Part shown: in pieces, positions 45,601 through 61,039 of the stretch
How the letters are laid out: the number at the start of each line of letters is the position of its first letter
Position numbering within the stretch: the stretch's first letter is position 1
Source of the DNA: Perca fluviatilis
Taxonomy: Eukaryota > Chordata > Actinopteri > Perciformes > Percidae
NCBI RefSeq assembly: GCF_010015445.1
Contig: NC_053118.1
Span: 17,651,437 to 17,715,436, forward strand
Length of the DNA stretch: 64,000 nucleotides
Direction of reading: 5' to 3'
Notes under the pieces: model-generated
Told to the model about the DNA's origin: nothing
The model's input: only the letters and a program-made list of their open reading frames with translations
Databases searched by the model: none
Program-made: the position numbers and the translations under genes

Positions 45601-46253
45601 TCTTCTCCAACACCACTGCCCTCTGGTCCACTCAAACTAGGCTCATCACGACTGGACGCCAGGCCTGCTTTAATGCGATGGGCATGGGACTTGCGGTGCT
45701 TGTACAGGTTGCTCTTGGTCTTAAAAGAAAAGCCACAGGGGGCACAAGGGTAGGGTCTTTCTCCTGTATGAGAGCGGATGTGTTTCTGAAGAACACTTGG
45801 CTTGGCACATGGACGGCCACAGTAAGTGCACACATATTTCCCTGGTTTTGGGGGTTTCTTCTCCCCTTTTCTGGGTGAGCTGACCCCTTCTAGGCCATCT
45901 TGGCTCGACTGAGATGGGACCCCATGACCATGCTCACCCCGGGTGGAGGACGTAGATGGAAGGGATGAGGTTGATGAGGAAGCTGGAGAGAAGAAGCTGC
46001 CTCCCGAGGGACCTGGGGTGTCTGAATGCTGCCATGCTACCGCTTGCTGCTGCTGTAACCGAAGCAGAAGGTCAGTGCGTTTGGGTTGGCGACTTTGCAG
46101 GCGGCCCAAGGCTCTGTGTACAGGGCGAGGATTAGGAGGCTGCTGGGGCTGCTGAGGTGGACAAGATCCCAGAGAGGATTCAGCTGTCACATGCTGCTGC
46201 TCTTGCCTTCCAGAGCGCTCCCCATCAGCCGGACGGCTGGGCTCAGCCTCCAT
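33195..46253 (-). CDS. hivep3: hivep3 (Schnurri-3/KRC), ZAS-family zinc-finger transcription factor (eight joined exons)
   Basis: HIVEP/Schnurri proteins are large nuclear regulators that bind kB-like enhancers and act in TGF-beta/BMP, NF-kB and bone/T-cell control. Joined exons give 2011 residues (recalled human HIVEP3 is about 2406). In order: ZAS-N C2H2 pair at about 142-190; S-T-E-S-G-Y-F-S and a conserved block [12 protein letters not shown]; a lone C2HC finger at 570-590; [12 protein letters not shown]; an [12 protein letters not shown] at 791-799; ZAS-C pair at about 1508-1558; an acidic stretch; Ser-Pro repeats; and [11 protein letters not shown] with [11 protein letters not shown] near the C-terminus. 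The sequences H-R-I-K-A-G-L-A-S and [10 protein letters not shown] match HIVEP3 rather than HIVEP1/2. All junction phases agree. Confidence 0.96.
34005..34660 (-). CDS. hivep3: hivep3 coding exon 7, acidic and Ser-Pro-rich region
   Basis: The acceptor is GTGCAAACAG before 34660 and the donor is AACCCG|GTGAGT after 34005 (656 bp, phase 1 to 0). It starts with an acidic run ([12 protein letters not shown] then mostly Asp/Glu), a known feature beside ZAS domains. Imperfect S-P-x-x-x-L-S-S-P repeats of about nine residues follow. The 190- and 110-residue frames on the opposite strand are shadows of these repeats. Confidence 0.95.
35414..35515 (-). CDS. hivep3: hivep3 coding exon 6, end of second ZAS finger pair
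   Basis: The acceptor is TTCCTTCCTAG before 35515 and the donor is GAAACAG|GTACTT after 35414 (102 bp, phase 1 to 1). It encodes [12 protein letters not shown], the His pair of the second finger (H-x5-H), then an acidic Ser/Glu tail. Splitting the finger after K-T-K is typical of the family. Confidence 0.96.
35663..35838 (-). CDS. hivep3: hivep3 coding exon 5, second ZAS finger pair
   Basis: The acceptor is CTCTCTCCTAG before 35838 and the donor is ACCAAAG|GTAAGA after 35663 (176 bp, phase 2 to 1). It encodes [18 protein letters not shown], then C-x2-C-x12-H-x3-H of finger one and the C-x2-C of finger two. This is near-identical to the recalled vertebrate HIVEP sequence. Confidence 0.97.
36130..36490. 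mobile_element. interspersed repeat, inverted relative of 28620-29060
   Basis: It contains 'agcaaacagttgcctatttatttacacatcc', 'ggattcatttgg', 'ttttggtctccaccaactcct' and 'ctgaaaacagctgctgctgg', each the reverse complement of phrases in the 28-kb copy. Confidence 0.65.
39334..39629. mobile_element. hAT-like MITE, 296 bp, with 8-bp target duplication
   Basis: Termini are TAGGGCTG and CAGCCCTA. The flanks are GTGTTTCT (39326-39333) and GTATTTCT (39630-39637), an 8-bp duplication with one change, as expected for hAT elements. Inside are several TCGATTAGTCGA-type palindromes near both ends, so it can fold strongly. There is no transposase. Confidence 0.8.
39967..40112 (-). CDS. hivep3: hivep3 coding exon 4
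   Basis: The acceptor is GTCTTGAGTGTAG before 40112 and the donor is GGCGG|GTAAGA after 39967 (146 bp, phase 0 to 2). It encodes a Lys/Glu-rich linker ending S-R-V-R-I-F-E-G-G, comparable to the recalled A-R-I-K-I-F-E-G-G of human HIVEP3, directly before the second finger pair. Confidence 0.93.
40381..42402 (-). CDS. hivep3: hivep3 coding exon 3 (2022 bp), NLS and central region
   Basis: The acceptor is TTATCTGTCCTAG before 42402 and the donor is TCAGAG|GTAAAC after 40381, phase 0 both sides (674 codons). It starts [17 protein letters not shown], then the [21 protein letters not shown] and S-P-S-Q-E-S-N. Conserved [17 protein letters not shown] and [11 protein letters not shown] follow. Then come a Glu/Lys-rich coiled stretch and [12 protein letters not shown]. 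The 212- and 142-residue frames opposite are antisense shadows. Confidence 0.96.
42593..43775. mobile_element. outer TTAA-flanked MITE, interrupted by a second MITE
   Basis: The left end is TTAA-ACCTACATTGTGTAA. The right end is TTACACAATGTAGCT-TTAA. The ends are inverted repeats with one mismatch. Removing the inner element leaves about 530 bp. No coding capacity. Confidence 0.8.
42909..43561. mobile_element. inner TTAA-flanked MITE, possibly chimeric
   Basis: The left end is TTAA-AGTGCCCATATTATG. The right end is CATAATATGCGCACT-TTAA. The right 220 bp (43340-43558) are the reverse complement of the left half of the element at 7874-8395. The left part ('aaaaaaatcttttctgggatttggggtg') is unlike that element, so two related families appear joined between similar ends. 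Confidence 0.8.
43788..44074 (-). CDS. hivep3: hivep3 coding exon 2 (287 bp)
   Basis: The acceptor is TTTGTTTGTTTCTAG before 44074 and the donor is TCAAAG|GTACGT after 43788, phase 1 to 0. It encodes [12 protein letters not shown] and [15 protein letters not shown], both strongly conserved in HIVEP3. A nearer acceptor (TTTACAG) would break the phase. Confidence 0.95.
44246..46253 (-). CDS. hivep3: hivep3 coding exon 1, first ZAS finger pair and C2HC finger
   Basis: The ATG at 46253-46251 is the first in-frame Met. An in-frame TAG lies at 46313-46311 with no ATG between. Residues 142-190 form two C-x2-C-x12-H-x3-H fingers linked by T-G-E-R-P-Y. Later come [21 protein letters not shown] and [13 protein letters not shown]. 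The single C2HC finger C-E-A-C...H-K-G-I-C (570-590) precedes M-M-H-Y-K. The N-terminus keeps P-G-P-S-G-G-S-F as in HIVEP3. The donor is CACTCAG|GTTTGT after 44246, phase 1. Confidence 0.96.
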
Positions 46254-46604
46254 AGAGTGGGGAGGAGGCCTCACAGACACACAAGGAGGGGCTCTGGGAG
46301 CCTCATGGGGCTAACCGCATGGCAGCAGAGAGGTCAGATGCAGGGGAACATCGACAGACTGAGTTGTAAATCACAACGAAGGGCCTTTTTCAGTGTGGGC
46401 CAAGAGTTATTCAAGAGGACCAAATGAGGCATCATTAAAAGATGCCCTGGAGCTGCATGGTTGCAGGTAAACATGGATCATCTCTCCGTACAAAGCAGTT
46501 CTGCTTCTGTCCAGCCTCAGCCATTCTAACAGCCCTCCCAAGGTCTTCTCTGCATCTTCTGGGTTGGTTGTCAAGAGTGTTAGCCGTTTAGCTTCTGAAT
46601 AGGT
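46254..46604 (-). other. hivep3 5' untranslated part of the first coding exon
   Basis: A very strong acceptor (TTTTTCTGTCTTTCTTTAG) lies before 46604, so the leader probably enters this exon here. It holds several upstream ATGs. One, in another frame, gives a 29-codon upstream frame (M-A-E-A-G-Q-K...). Frame 0 from 46604 stays open for 65 codons to TAA at 46409-46407, but without an early ATG. Confidence 0.6.
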
Positions 46605-51052
<4,448 letters not shown>

Positions 51053-51103
51053 CCGGGGATATCACTGCTGTCAGTTAAAGCCTCTCGCTAAGGAGGACGC
51101 CGC
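51053..51103 (-). other. possible hivep3 5' untranslated exon
   Basis: A 51-bp segment between TTGTTTTTTCAG and CCCCGG|GTGAGTG. It has stops in all three sense frames and no ATG, as suits a leader exon. Linkage to hivep3 is by strand and position only. Confidence 0.45.
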
Positions 51104-51592
51104 CTGAAAAAACAACACATACCAGAGCTCTCACTCACTCTCTCAGCTCTGTGCGGGATGCAGCGGGATCGTTGCACCTTTGAGGCGAGAGGGTGTAGAG
51201 AAGGATTTCACAGGGCTTTGATAAGACTGGCAGTTCACAACCGTCGCAGTGTTCACTTTGATTAAACACAAGCCAGTGAACTGCAGGTCAATACCGGCCT
51301 TCAAACAAACATGAGTGGCAACAGCAGAGCCGGGTAATGCACACCTCGAAGGCAGAAGATTGCGCTGAGAGTTTTAATAATACCTCTGGCAGCAGAAAAA
51401 AATCTGGTCCTTTTGGTGACATAATCAGCTGTAAAAGCAAACTGACCACAACTTGGACTAAATTGCAGGTTACCGGGTTTTCCATCATTTTATTTGCGGT
51501 CAAGACATTCTCGGATGGAAATCATCTTTTCATAGTCACTTAGTTCGTCAATTTAAATTATACAGTCCAACATTTGTCTGAGAGGGCTTTAC

Positions 51593-51660
51593 CTCTGTTC
51601 GAAGAGGAGCTCTATCCTTAGCCCCTGGATTCGGATAAGGAACAAATTCCACAAAATTCC
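51593..51660 (-). other. possible hivep3 5' untranslated exon
   Basis: A 68-bp segment with a pyrimidine-rich acceptor (TTTTTTCTTCTCCTGAATTTCAG shortened: TTCTCCTGAATTTCAG) and donor AACAGAG|GTAAAG. Non-coding. Linkage is inferred. Confidence 0.45.
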
Positions 51661-52152
51661 CTGAAATTCAGGAGAAGAAAAAAGAGAAACCTCAGGCAAG
51701 ATCGACAGATTAGGGATCCCTCTTCCAGAACAGGCAGTGAGTAGGAATCTTGTACCACAAGGGATACTCTTTCCAACTTTAAATAAGTCTGTGAATTTGA
51801 ATCATTGTATCATAATGTCCATACAATTCAGTGACACTCTTTGACATGCGAAAAACAACTCAGGTAAGTTGTCCTTAAACTGAGTTTTTGACATTCAAAA
51901 ACTTTAACTTACAAAATACTCCTCAGGGTGCTAAGGTGCTAGATTATAAGGTACCAAATGACAAATTTGAAATAAAAAACGATCAAATGTAAACACCCTT
52001 GGAACAGCTGCAATAACTTAATAACTCATTTGCCAGATAGCTGACAAGTAAAGTAATGAAAGAGAGAGGGGAGACTGGGGAGAGAGCGGAAGACAGAGAT
52101 GGATTTAAATAAGATAGGAATACAGAGTGAGAAAGACAGAGAGTGAGAGGTG

Positions 52153-52156
<4 letters not shown>

Positions 52157-52222
<66 letters not shown>
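52157..52222. repeat. (GA)n microsatellite
   Basis: A GA run just downstream (in minus sense) of the possible exon at 52236. Confidence 0.95.
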
Positions 52223-52225
<3 letters not shown>

Positions 52226-52235
52226 TTTAGATTAC

Positions 52236-52281
52236 CTGACAGAGCAGTCTGGTCTTCCCCCTTAGAGACGCTTCACAGGCA
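52236..52281 (-). other. possible hivep3 5' untranslated exon between two GA tracts
   Basis: A 46-bp segment between CTGCTTGTCTCACAG and TCTGTCAG|GTAATC. GA tracts (CT on the transcribed sense) lie on both sides, the upstream one about 70 bp before the acceptor. Confidence 0.4.
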
Positions 52282-52349
52282 CTGTGAGACAAGCAGGGAG
52301 AGCCAAAGAGTGAGAGCGGATATGACTGTTTGAGTGGGTGTGTTGCAGA

Positions 52350-52355
52350 GAGAGA

Positions 52356-52413
<58 letters not shown>
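52350..52413. repeat. (GA)n microsatellite
   Basis: A GA run with one GACAG interruption. Confidence 0.95.
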
Positions 52414-52415
<2 letters not shown>

Positions 52416-55400
52416 CTGGGGGTGAGGCAAAAAAGAGTGATGGAGAGAGGGAGAAGGAACGACAGTAAATGAATGTTTCTACTGTACAAATGTAAAGGGA
52501 GGAGTAGCAAGATGCGGTAGCAAGAAGAAACTAAAAGCGACTCATATTCTCATAGCATGAGTAACCTCTCCACAAAAATCAGACCATCCTCTGTGAAACC
52601 ACAGCGATGGCAAATGTCACATTTCGTATTGCAACCAAACGAACCAAGAAAACAAAAAAAAACAGGTTCAGGACAGGAGCTGCTGTTGAACTCGCACACA
52701 ATCAGCTGCTGGTGGCGTCACACCGGATAGGATTACAAACAGGTCCTACATGGGTTTTCCCATCACACAGAACCCTGAGGGCTACTCCTTGCAGTTATCG
52801 CTTTCTTATCAGCAAAGTTATCTTATTGTAGTGGCGGGTGAAGAAAAAAGCAGCAGGGACAAACCGCCTGTCTACAAGAACAAGTTTCATTTACGTTAAT
52901 CTTCCACTCCCAGCCACTGTGCTGCATCTGTAAATGAATTCCAGAGAGGGATCCATTCAAGCAAGCCCCCGCATTACGCAGAACTTGGGCTAGGCCTATC
53001 AGCGGTGCAACACAAGAGAGAGAGAGAGAAAGAGAGAATAAAGAATGAATGGAGGTCCTGCTGTTCTATAGAGCTTTGCCTCACTGGCAGAGCACAGGAA
53101 GTGTGAGTCACACGCTCTAAAATAAACACACTCACACAGCAACGAGCCGGCGCACAGAACAAGTGGATGGCTGGGCTGCTGATCAGAAGTCAGGCAGAGG
53201 GAATATGGATCCACAGGCCAGCAACACGTGGTGGTCTGGTGGGACTCGCAGCCAGATGACGGGATGTTTCTCTCCTACTCTAATTGATCAATTATATTTA
53301 TTTTATTTCAGTTTGTATTTTCAACCTCATCTAACCATACACCTGCTCATTTGCTTTCTTTATCAATTCGCCCCTCTGCTCTTCTCCTGTGCTGTTGTTC
53401 ACATGTCCCCCCTATTCTTTTTCCACTGCTCTGTGTTTCCGCTCTGATTTCATTTGGTCCCAGTCAATAGGAGTGCTGTTCAGGACTTGGTGATTACCCC
53501 TGGCTCTGTGCGGCTGCTTGCTGACTGCTGTAGGGGACTGTGCTGAACTGATGCTGGGCTCCTCTCACAGGCTGCTGGCTTTGCGGGCCGAAGCACTGTA
53601 TTGTGTCTGCCTGAATGTGCTCATTGTCATCCTTTACAGCACACACCTTCTATACTGTACTTCCCTGCGAGGGACCTTCACCCATCCGTCATCCCTTTGT
53701 CCTCTGTTCTTCAGACTGAGCGGTTCTGACGGGAAGGTTGGGGGCAGAGGCCCGGGAACAAAACTGCCACTGTGGCGATGATTGACAGGAAAGTTGCTCT
53801 ACACAGACGCAACGATTAGCGAAGCCGGGGACCGGGCTACAGACACACACAGTCTGGTTAGGAACTAGAGAGAGCTGGCAGGCATTAAGTTGAACAGCCG
53901 TGCAAGTGCCAACAGAGAAGATAATCATTTTGAAGACTGGGATCAAAATGGGAAGTGCAACGATCATGAAGGTGTGAAAGCAAGCTTTCGTGATGCAAAT
54001 GGTACCCATATGCTACCCACTGGACCCAAGCATGTCAGGCTCGCATTATGTAAAGCTGTTCTCATTTTCACCTAATGGAAACAAGGTCTCCCCTGTGGTA
54101 TCTACATGTCATAATTTCACATATATGACACCTGCCTATACAATATAATGCAGAGGCAAGCAACACCTAAAATGTACACATCATGCTTTATAAGAAACTC
54201 CATGTTGTTTTGGAGCAGCCACAGACTATAATTTAGACCAAATGAATGGTTTGCGGATTTACATATACAGATGACATATTTTTGGACTTTCACCCTATAA
54301 ACTGCAGACACAGGCAGTAAAACAGGCAAATATGGGAGTATGCAGAGAGGGTGCTCTCTGTTCTGAGGGCAGATTATTTCAGATGTGTGGTCTTCCAGTA
54401 AACTGACCCCTGTCTGTGCATAAGACTGTGGTATTATGATAGAAACAAAACCTATTTCAAGAGGGAGCCCACCTAGTTTATAAAAGCCACTATTGCTCAG
54501 TATTGCTCTACCTGTTTGCATTTATTTAAAAAATAAAAAAAAAGTGGGCTGAGTCTTCTGGAAACAGCATGCCAAAACACTAAATCCAAGTCATTACTTG
54601 GTTAAATGTAGCTGTATCATCACTTCATTCTCTCTTTTAGATATTTGGATTAGGCATTCAAATATACATATGTATTTTCACACAAACATACACAGGCATA
54701 ATACAGCTAGTGGAGAGCGGTCTTAGACATGCAACCAACCGGCCTGCTAATGCAGTTGAGCATGCTAATCTTTTGTTAATGCCAATCGATATGTATCCTC
54801 AGCAGATGTGATATCTGATCCTGTAAAACACTGAAAGACTGACCACCCTCTGTTTCACTCAGCATATCTCTTTCTTTTTTTAGCTTGATGGGTTTCTCTG
54901 CCTCTCCTTTCTCTATTTATCTCTATTTCTCCGAGACACAGAAATGTACAATCCCCTCTTTGCAGCCACTCTCCCCTCATTTAGTTCTCAATTTCAGCCT
55001 TGCAACACACTCTCATTATATTTTCCTTTTCCATGGTGCTGAAGCATTAATAAGCGTCACTGTCTTTATATGCAGCAAAGTAAACTTCATGTATATTATG
55101 CGGAAGGCTACCAGGAAATCATGTCTCCAGGGTTGCTGTGGGTAGTCATTATGGAAAGTAGCCTGGCCCTGAGTAAAGTCCCTGATTGGTAAGTGATACC
55201 ATATATAGAGCTGATATATCATTAGCAATTTGCGACGGCAGTGTAAACCCAACTATTTATACAGTATTAGTGTTTTCTGAGTCTTAAGCATTAGTTTTGA
55301 TTCGCTGCCTCAAAGGCAAAATGGTCTTCTGACATGAAACAAACACATTAGGGACAGCAGCAGTGAACAAACAGACTCCGGGGCCTCATAGGGAGTTACT

Positions 55401-57217
55401 GTAACAGAGTTGAAACAGATACACAGTGTCTGTCAAAGAAACCTCATCTGCCTTTGAGCTCGACACCAAACATCACAACGCAGCACGAGTGGTGTGCAAA
55501 TGAAGTAAAAGAGTGACAAAGCATGGGGTGGGAGGTGGAGGGAGCAGGAGCAGATAAATATAGAAAGAGGAACTGACATTTTCAAAAGCTGTCCTCCCTG
55601 CACCCACAAGTTTCAGTGATGCGTGGACGTCAAGATCACAGTGCAAATTCTCCCACGCAGCTTACTGTACCCGTCGTTCACAGTCGGCTGCGTTGTATTT
55701 GCTCTCTTAAGTCATGGTGCAACTGAAAAGAATGGGCTGTGCCTGTGATGGGGCGATCTGCAGTTAAGGTGATTGGAGAGGGAACAAATATGAAGCTCAA
55801 CCTCAACCTTTTTTTGGTAGGTTAAGGTTAAACATGTTTTGTTATTATCCAATGCAAACATCATATAATGTGTATTTTTCTGAACTACAGAATTAGAAAT
55901 CTTCCTCTACTGTACATGCCGGTAAGCTGTGCATGTGTGCCGTCATTCTTCATTTGAAGACAGCAGTCATTTCAGTGCAGTCATTTTTGTTTTCACTGAA
56001 GTTATCTATTTCTCTATGAAGTCACCCATGTGGATTCCTCTCCAGTGATGGGAAACCCTGTGCTAGTTCCTCTTTCTGCAGCTGCTGTACTGCATCCTGT
56101 GTGAAGCTGCAGCAGGTACAGCAAGCACTGCTGTTAACACTGTGCATGACCCGGCGCCGTGCCTTATCTGCACATCTCGGTAACCTGTAACTATGTGCAT
56201 TCGAGCTGTTAAGTTGGAGCTGCTGGTGCTTTCAGCGCTGCCTGCACAAACACAGACACGGGGAAGAGTCAACAGGTGGAAGCTCAGCCTGAGTGTGTTC
56301 AAACACGAGGACCGGGCCGCAGAATGTATCAACACGGCCTCCGTCCCTGCCGATCTCTAGGCCTGGCAGAGGGACGCCCTTCTGATCAGGGAGTTTACTC
56401 AAAGCCAGGCCAGTCCAAGTAATTGCTACCCACAGTGACAAACAACTCCATTCAACCTAAGTGTCGGTTTACAGTTTACTTTCCCTCCTCCGCTGCTTGC
56501 CCCTGTAGCCCATTCTGCCCGGTGCCACGCTGCATTAGTGGCCTGTCAACAGAGGCTCTCCTGGTGCATCAATGCCTTGTCATCTGCCCTTCAAGCCCAA
56601 TGCACATATACAAATGCAATGTGCCATAACCCGTCTGTTTATGTGTTTGTTTCTCTGAGAGTGGAGGTGTGTGTTTGGGAGAGAGAGGGAAAGAGTGCGA
56701 GACAGAGAATAACAAGATAGAGGAGAAACCAGTGTGTGCAAATGCGTAGGACAGAGACAGAGACAGAGAAAGAGCTCTTGAACATGGTCATTTCGTCTTC
56801 TCAATACATGGCTCCGACCTACAGTAGTGACTCTATCTGCCAACTGAGAAAGGCTGTCAAATGTGTACGCGGTGTGCAGCCTCCATATCTTGAGACTGCA
56901 GCTCCAGGGCTGAGTGAGACAGCTTATCAATCATACACGACAATCAAGTGCAGCTAAAACAGTCTCTTAGCAAATCTGTGTGTGTTTGTGTGAATGTGTG
57001 GAACTGATATGCTGAATGTACAGAATACAAGTTAACTATAAACTACACTGAAGGTTGCTTACTGCATGCATATCATGTAGGTTTTTGTGTTTCTCTAAAA
57101 TAATTGTGGACATCAATACAAAAAAGGGATCTGGTTCTTGATTTTTTTGGTTGCTGTACTTTCATATCTGATCCTCCCAACCCCCTGATGTTCCCAATAT
57201 TTCTTCTAAATATACCC

Positions 57218-57662
57218 TTAAAGGGTTGGCTCTACTGCACCAGAACATATTTTCTAACTCTTTAGTGGTGTCTGTCTGGTCCTGCAAATATTTTTGGCTT
57301 AATTTTGAGATATCCATCTAAGTCCATCAATATTAACATTATTATCTCTTTACAAAAACAAGGACCTGGAAAATACCTTAGAAGCACCTACTAGAAAATA
57401 AACAGTCCCTATGAATACTACTGTGTTTAATGAATTATCCATATAATGAAATTGTTCTTTTTGAAAGAGAAAAGTTGCTGTAGATTCTTTTTCTAAAAGC
57501 AACCTTTCAATGCTGTGAGCCCCACAACAAAACGTACCTCCATTGTATTGGTGGAGGTGGAAATCTCTGAGACAGATATCTCAAAACCAAAATACTAGCA
57601 AAACTTTGTTCATGGAAAGACACCAACACATTCAGCATTATTTGGGTGAACAAACCCTTTAA
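57218..57662. mobile_element. TTAA-flanked MITE, about 437 bp
   Basis: The left end is TTAA-AGGGTTGGCTC. The right end is GTGAACAAACCCT-TTAA. The inverted repeat AGGGTT is short, and the element is delimited mainly by it and the TTAA pair. No coding capacity. Confidence 0.6.
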
Positions 57663-60600
57663 GTAGCTTCAAAGTTACATACAAGTGCATTTCTACAGTT
57701 TGCGGGTGTCACATATGTATTCTTCGAGCTTGTTTCTCACTGAACATGTTAAATCATCATGTTGCTTTCACTGCATTAATTGTATCTTCACAGTAACAGC
57801 TGTCAACAGCAGAGTGCTAAAGATACAGAGCCTTACTGTACTGTAAACACAAGGTTGAGAAGGATTAAGGTGTCGACATGAGTGTCAATACCTGCACGCT
57901 GCTTAGTAACAAAGCGGCAGGGACAAAAAAACATACACTGGGGTTCAATTTCTTTACTGTTCCTGTAAAAAGAAGTTATTTGCTATGGAAAAAAAAGCTC
58001 CAATACTAAAAAAAATTAGGGGACACCTTCATAAGTAAGTCAAACATGGCCCTCCCTATTGAAAAAACCAACTGGCCCACTTTGCGTTAGCAGACAGACA
58101 GAAATGTGTCACTGGCTGTACTCATTGTTGCTGGGAGGTGCAGTCTAGTCTGGGGGGGGGGGGAGGGAGACCCCCCCCGGGTTCTCGGTTGCACAGGAAG
58201 CCCAACCACCCCCCCCCACAAAAAACCTCTCTGAAAACACACCGCTTCTGAATAAGTTCAAATACAGTACATGACATACACATCATGGATGAACACTTTT
58301 TTTCTCTCCCCCTGTCCAACCAGACCGTTCAAATTGCTCTGGAAGATAAGCGAGCCCCGAAGGTCACACGATCCGCGTTAGGGGAATTAGCAGGGCATTA
58401 CTTTAGCTGTCATCACCTCATAAAGATCTGGTAAGAGGAGGAGAAACCTGACTCGCCACCTCTTTCTCTCTTCCCCCCCTCTCTCCCCACCAACCTGCTC
58501 GTCCTCAGAGCTGCATCCTCCTGCCTGTGTGAACCGGATCATTTGAATACAAAGCAGAGAAACAAAGACATCCTTAAAATAGAGATGCTGTGGCTTTCAA
58601 AGAAGCACACTGCAGAGACACAGCCAGAAAACAGAGAGAGATAGAAAGAGACAGCGAGATGAGCAGGCTTATGGCAAGAAAGTGAGACACTGTATCGATG
58701 TAGGATAGGTGGCTGGATACATTGATTTCCTGTTAGTTCTTGCCCGGTTACGTACGGCTGACTTGTCATCCAATACAGGTTGAAGCGCTGTCTCTGAACA
58801 TGCCCTTAGCCAGGCTTCACTGGCTTTTCTGTATGGATACACACACACTGGCTCATTATGTTACCTCAGAGAATGTTTCCCCACTGAGGATATTTACTGT
58901 AAGAGCTTTCTGTCATGCCAGGTTACAGGTACAACATTTTCTCACCGAAGAACTGCAGATTGGGTGTCAAGCAGTTGCATGATAAAGCAAATCACTTCAA
59001 TTATCAGTACTGATTGGGTACTACCTGTTTAAACCTGCTGTAAAACAAGCAATATACAGTAATTGACAGCTGGAACCACATGCCTATTATAGTAATTTAA
59101 TATTACGCTAACCTGAAATGACCTCATTTTACCACAATCTTATAGAGGCATTTATGAGCTGCTTACCATCCAGGATTATCTTCTCTTAAAAGAAACTTTA
59201 AAAAAGGGGATGGGATTTCAATAGTTTCCATGCTTTGAATTGACTGCCTCTGTGGTCAGCGTGGTCCAGTTCACCCTGCTCCAGATGATTCAGCTGTGCA
59301 CCTCTTTTATGTTTCTCTTTCAAAAGCCAACACAATTCTCCAAATTGGAGAAAGAATTGGAGAGGACTTTGACAGGAATGTGACGTATACATATATGAAA
59401 AGTATTATTATTACTTTCCATTTTAACCACAAACCTTTCAAACACACTGCACAGTTGTACAGCTTGCGGTTTAATGGGAGTAACTCTATTTCTATACAGT
59501 ATCATGTAGTCATGTGTTCAAACTGATATATTGCTTTGCTGATTTGCCCGCCAACTGAGGATAACTGAATCCACACTGATGTTCGCCAAAGTAATAATAT
59601 TTTGAGGTCGGAGCACAATTTTATTTCAAGCCATTAAAAAAATAAATATGTGGACGCGAATAAAACAAAAAAGTGTTTCATGTTTCTTGATTTCCTCCAG
59701 GTTAAAATTCCTCTATATTCCCTTCACAATAAACAGTCTTGTCTCTGAAACACTGACTTTACGTTCACACTGTAAGTGATAATCAACAAGTCACTAGAAG
59801 TTGATTCATTTCCTAGAGAGCTGGAGTGAAGTGAAAGCTGGATGACATGCATGTTTAACAAGCTTGTCAGCTGACATTTTGTGGTCAGCAGCTGTAGATT
59901 CAGACAGGTTCAGTTAGGCAGTTTCTCCTGACAGGCACAATCAAAGTTTCCATGACGAAAACAGTTGAATCCAAATAAATGATTGAAACTTATTTAACTC
60001 TTTTTCATTAAATGTGTAATTATTAAGAGTTAATTAGTGGCTTTAATCATGCTATTTTAACTTAAATATGATGAAGCCTTATAAAAAGGAATAAACATTA
60101 AACAGTATGATTTCCCTTTTTAAAGTCATTACATTGATGGAATTTTCAAATTCCATGAGTAAAGAGATGAATAAATCAAACAGCTACAGCTACTTCAGCA
60201 AAGCCTAAAGCTGACAGACTAACAGCATAACTTTCTGGAAGAATAGAAATGTGTTTATAGTACATTTAAATAGCAGATGAGACAATCATAAGCCTTAACC
60301 CACAAAACTTAAACAAATGGCAAGATGTGCCCTCCAGTGAGAGTGGAAATCTAATCTAAAGACAAATCTAATCTGGGGACGGCAAGTAGGATAACTTTCA
60401 TCGTTGAAGCAGTCTGACTACAAATTGAACAAATTTCAAACAGTGCATACCATCAAAGTTAACCGGCATCTGAACAAATGCAACAAAGTGAAGGAGGTAC
60501 AGTGAAGAGTGAGCTTACCAGCTGAAGTGTATCAGGACTGTTTCAGATTCAGTGAGAACCCTCCTGGGTTTTACACACAAATGCACACGCTACCAAATAC

Positions 60601-61039
60601 ACAAACTGTCACAAACACAACAAAATCACATTAGGCAGGTCTTGGCAGACCTGGTATTGTCAGCCCACAGTGTTCACTCTGCTCATTGTTGTTTTGGCAA
60701 GACTCAACAGGCATTTGGTTGGAAGAGATGCCATTTCACTTGGCTGTAAGAAGGATGATTGACAGGTCTGGCCTTCCCTCAGACATCAACATAAGTCTCA
60801 GTTTGAGGTTCAGTTGGTGTCGTTGGTTTCTATAATATAATATGGATGATATGAGAAAAACGCTACAAACTTGCTAGCGTTGAGTCGCTACAACAGAAAG
60901 TATGTTACTAGATCAATGCTAAATAAAGTCAATGAATGTTACGAGTAGCAATATTTAGTGACCAAGAAGTATAATGAGTTACTGAAGTATTATTATTTCC
61001 ATACAGCCTCCAAGAGGCTGTAATCATGTAAAGCAGTTC

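Noticed and set aside
46253..46280. Earlier start for hivep3 nine codons upstream
   Set aside because: That position is GTG, not ATG. The first in-frame ATG is at 46253, and an in-frame stop lies further upstream.
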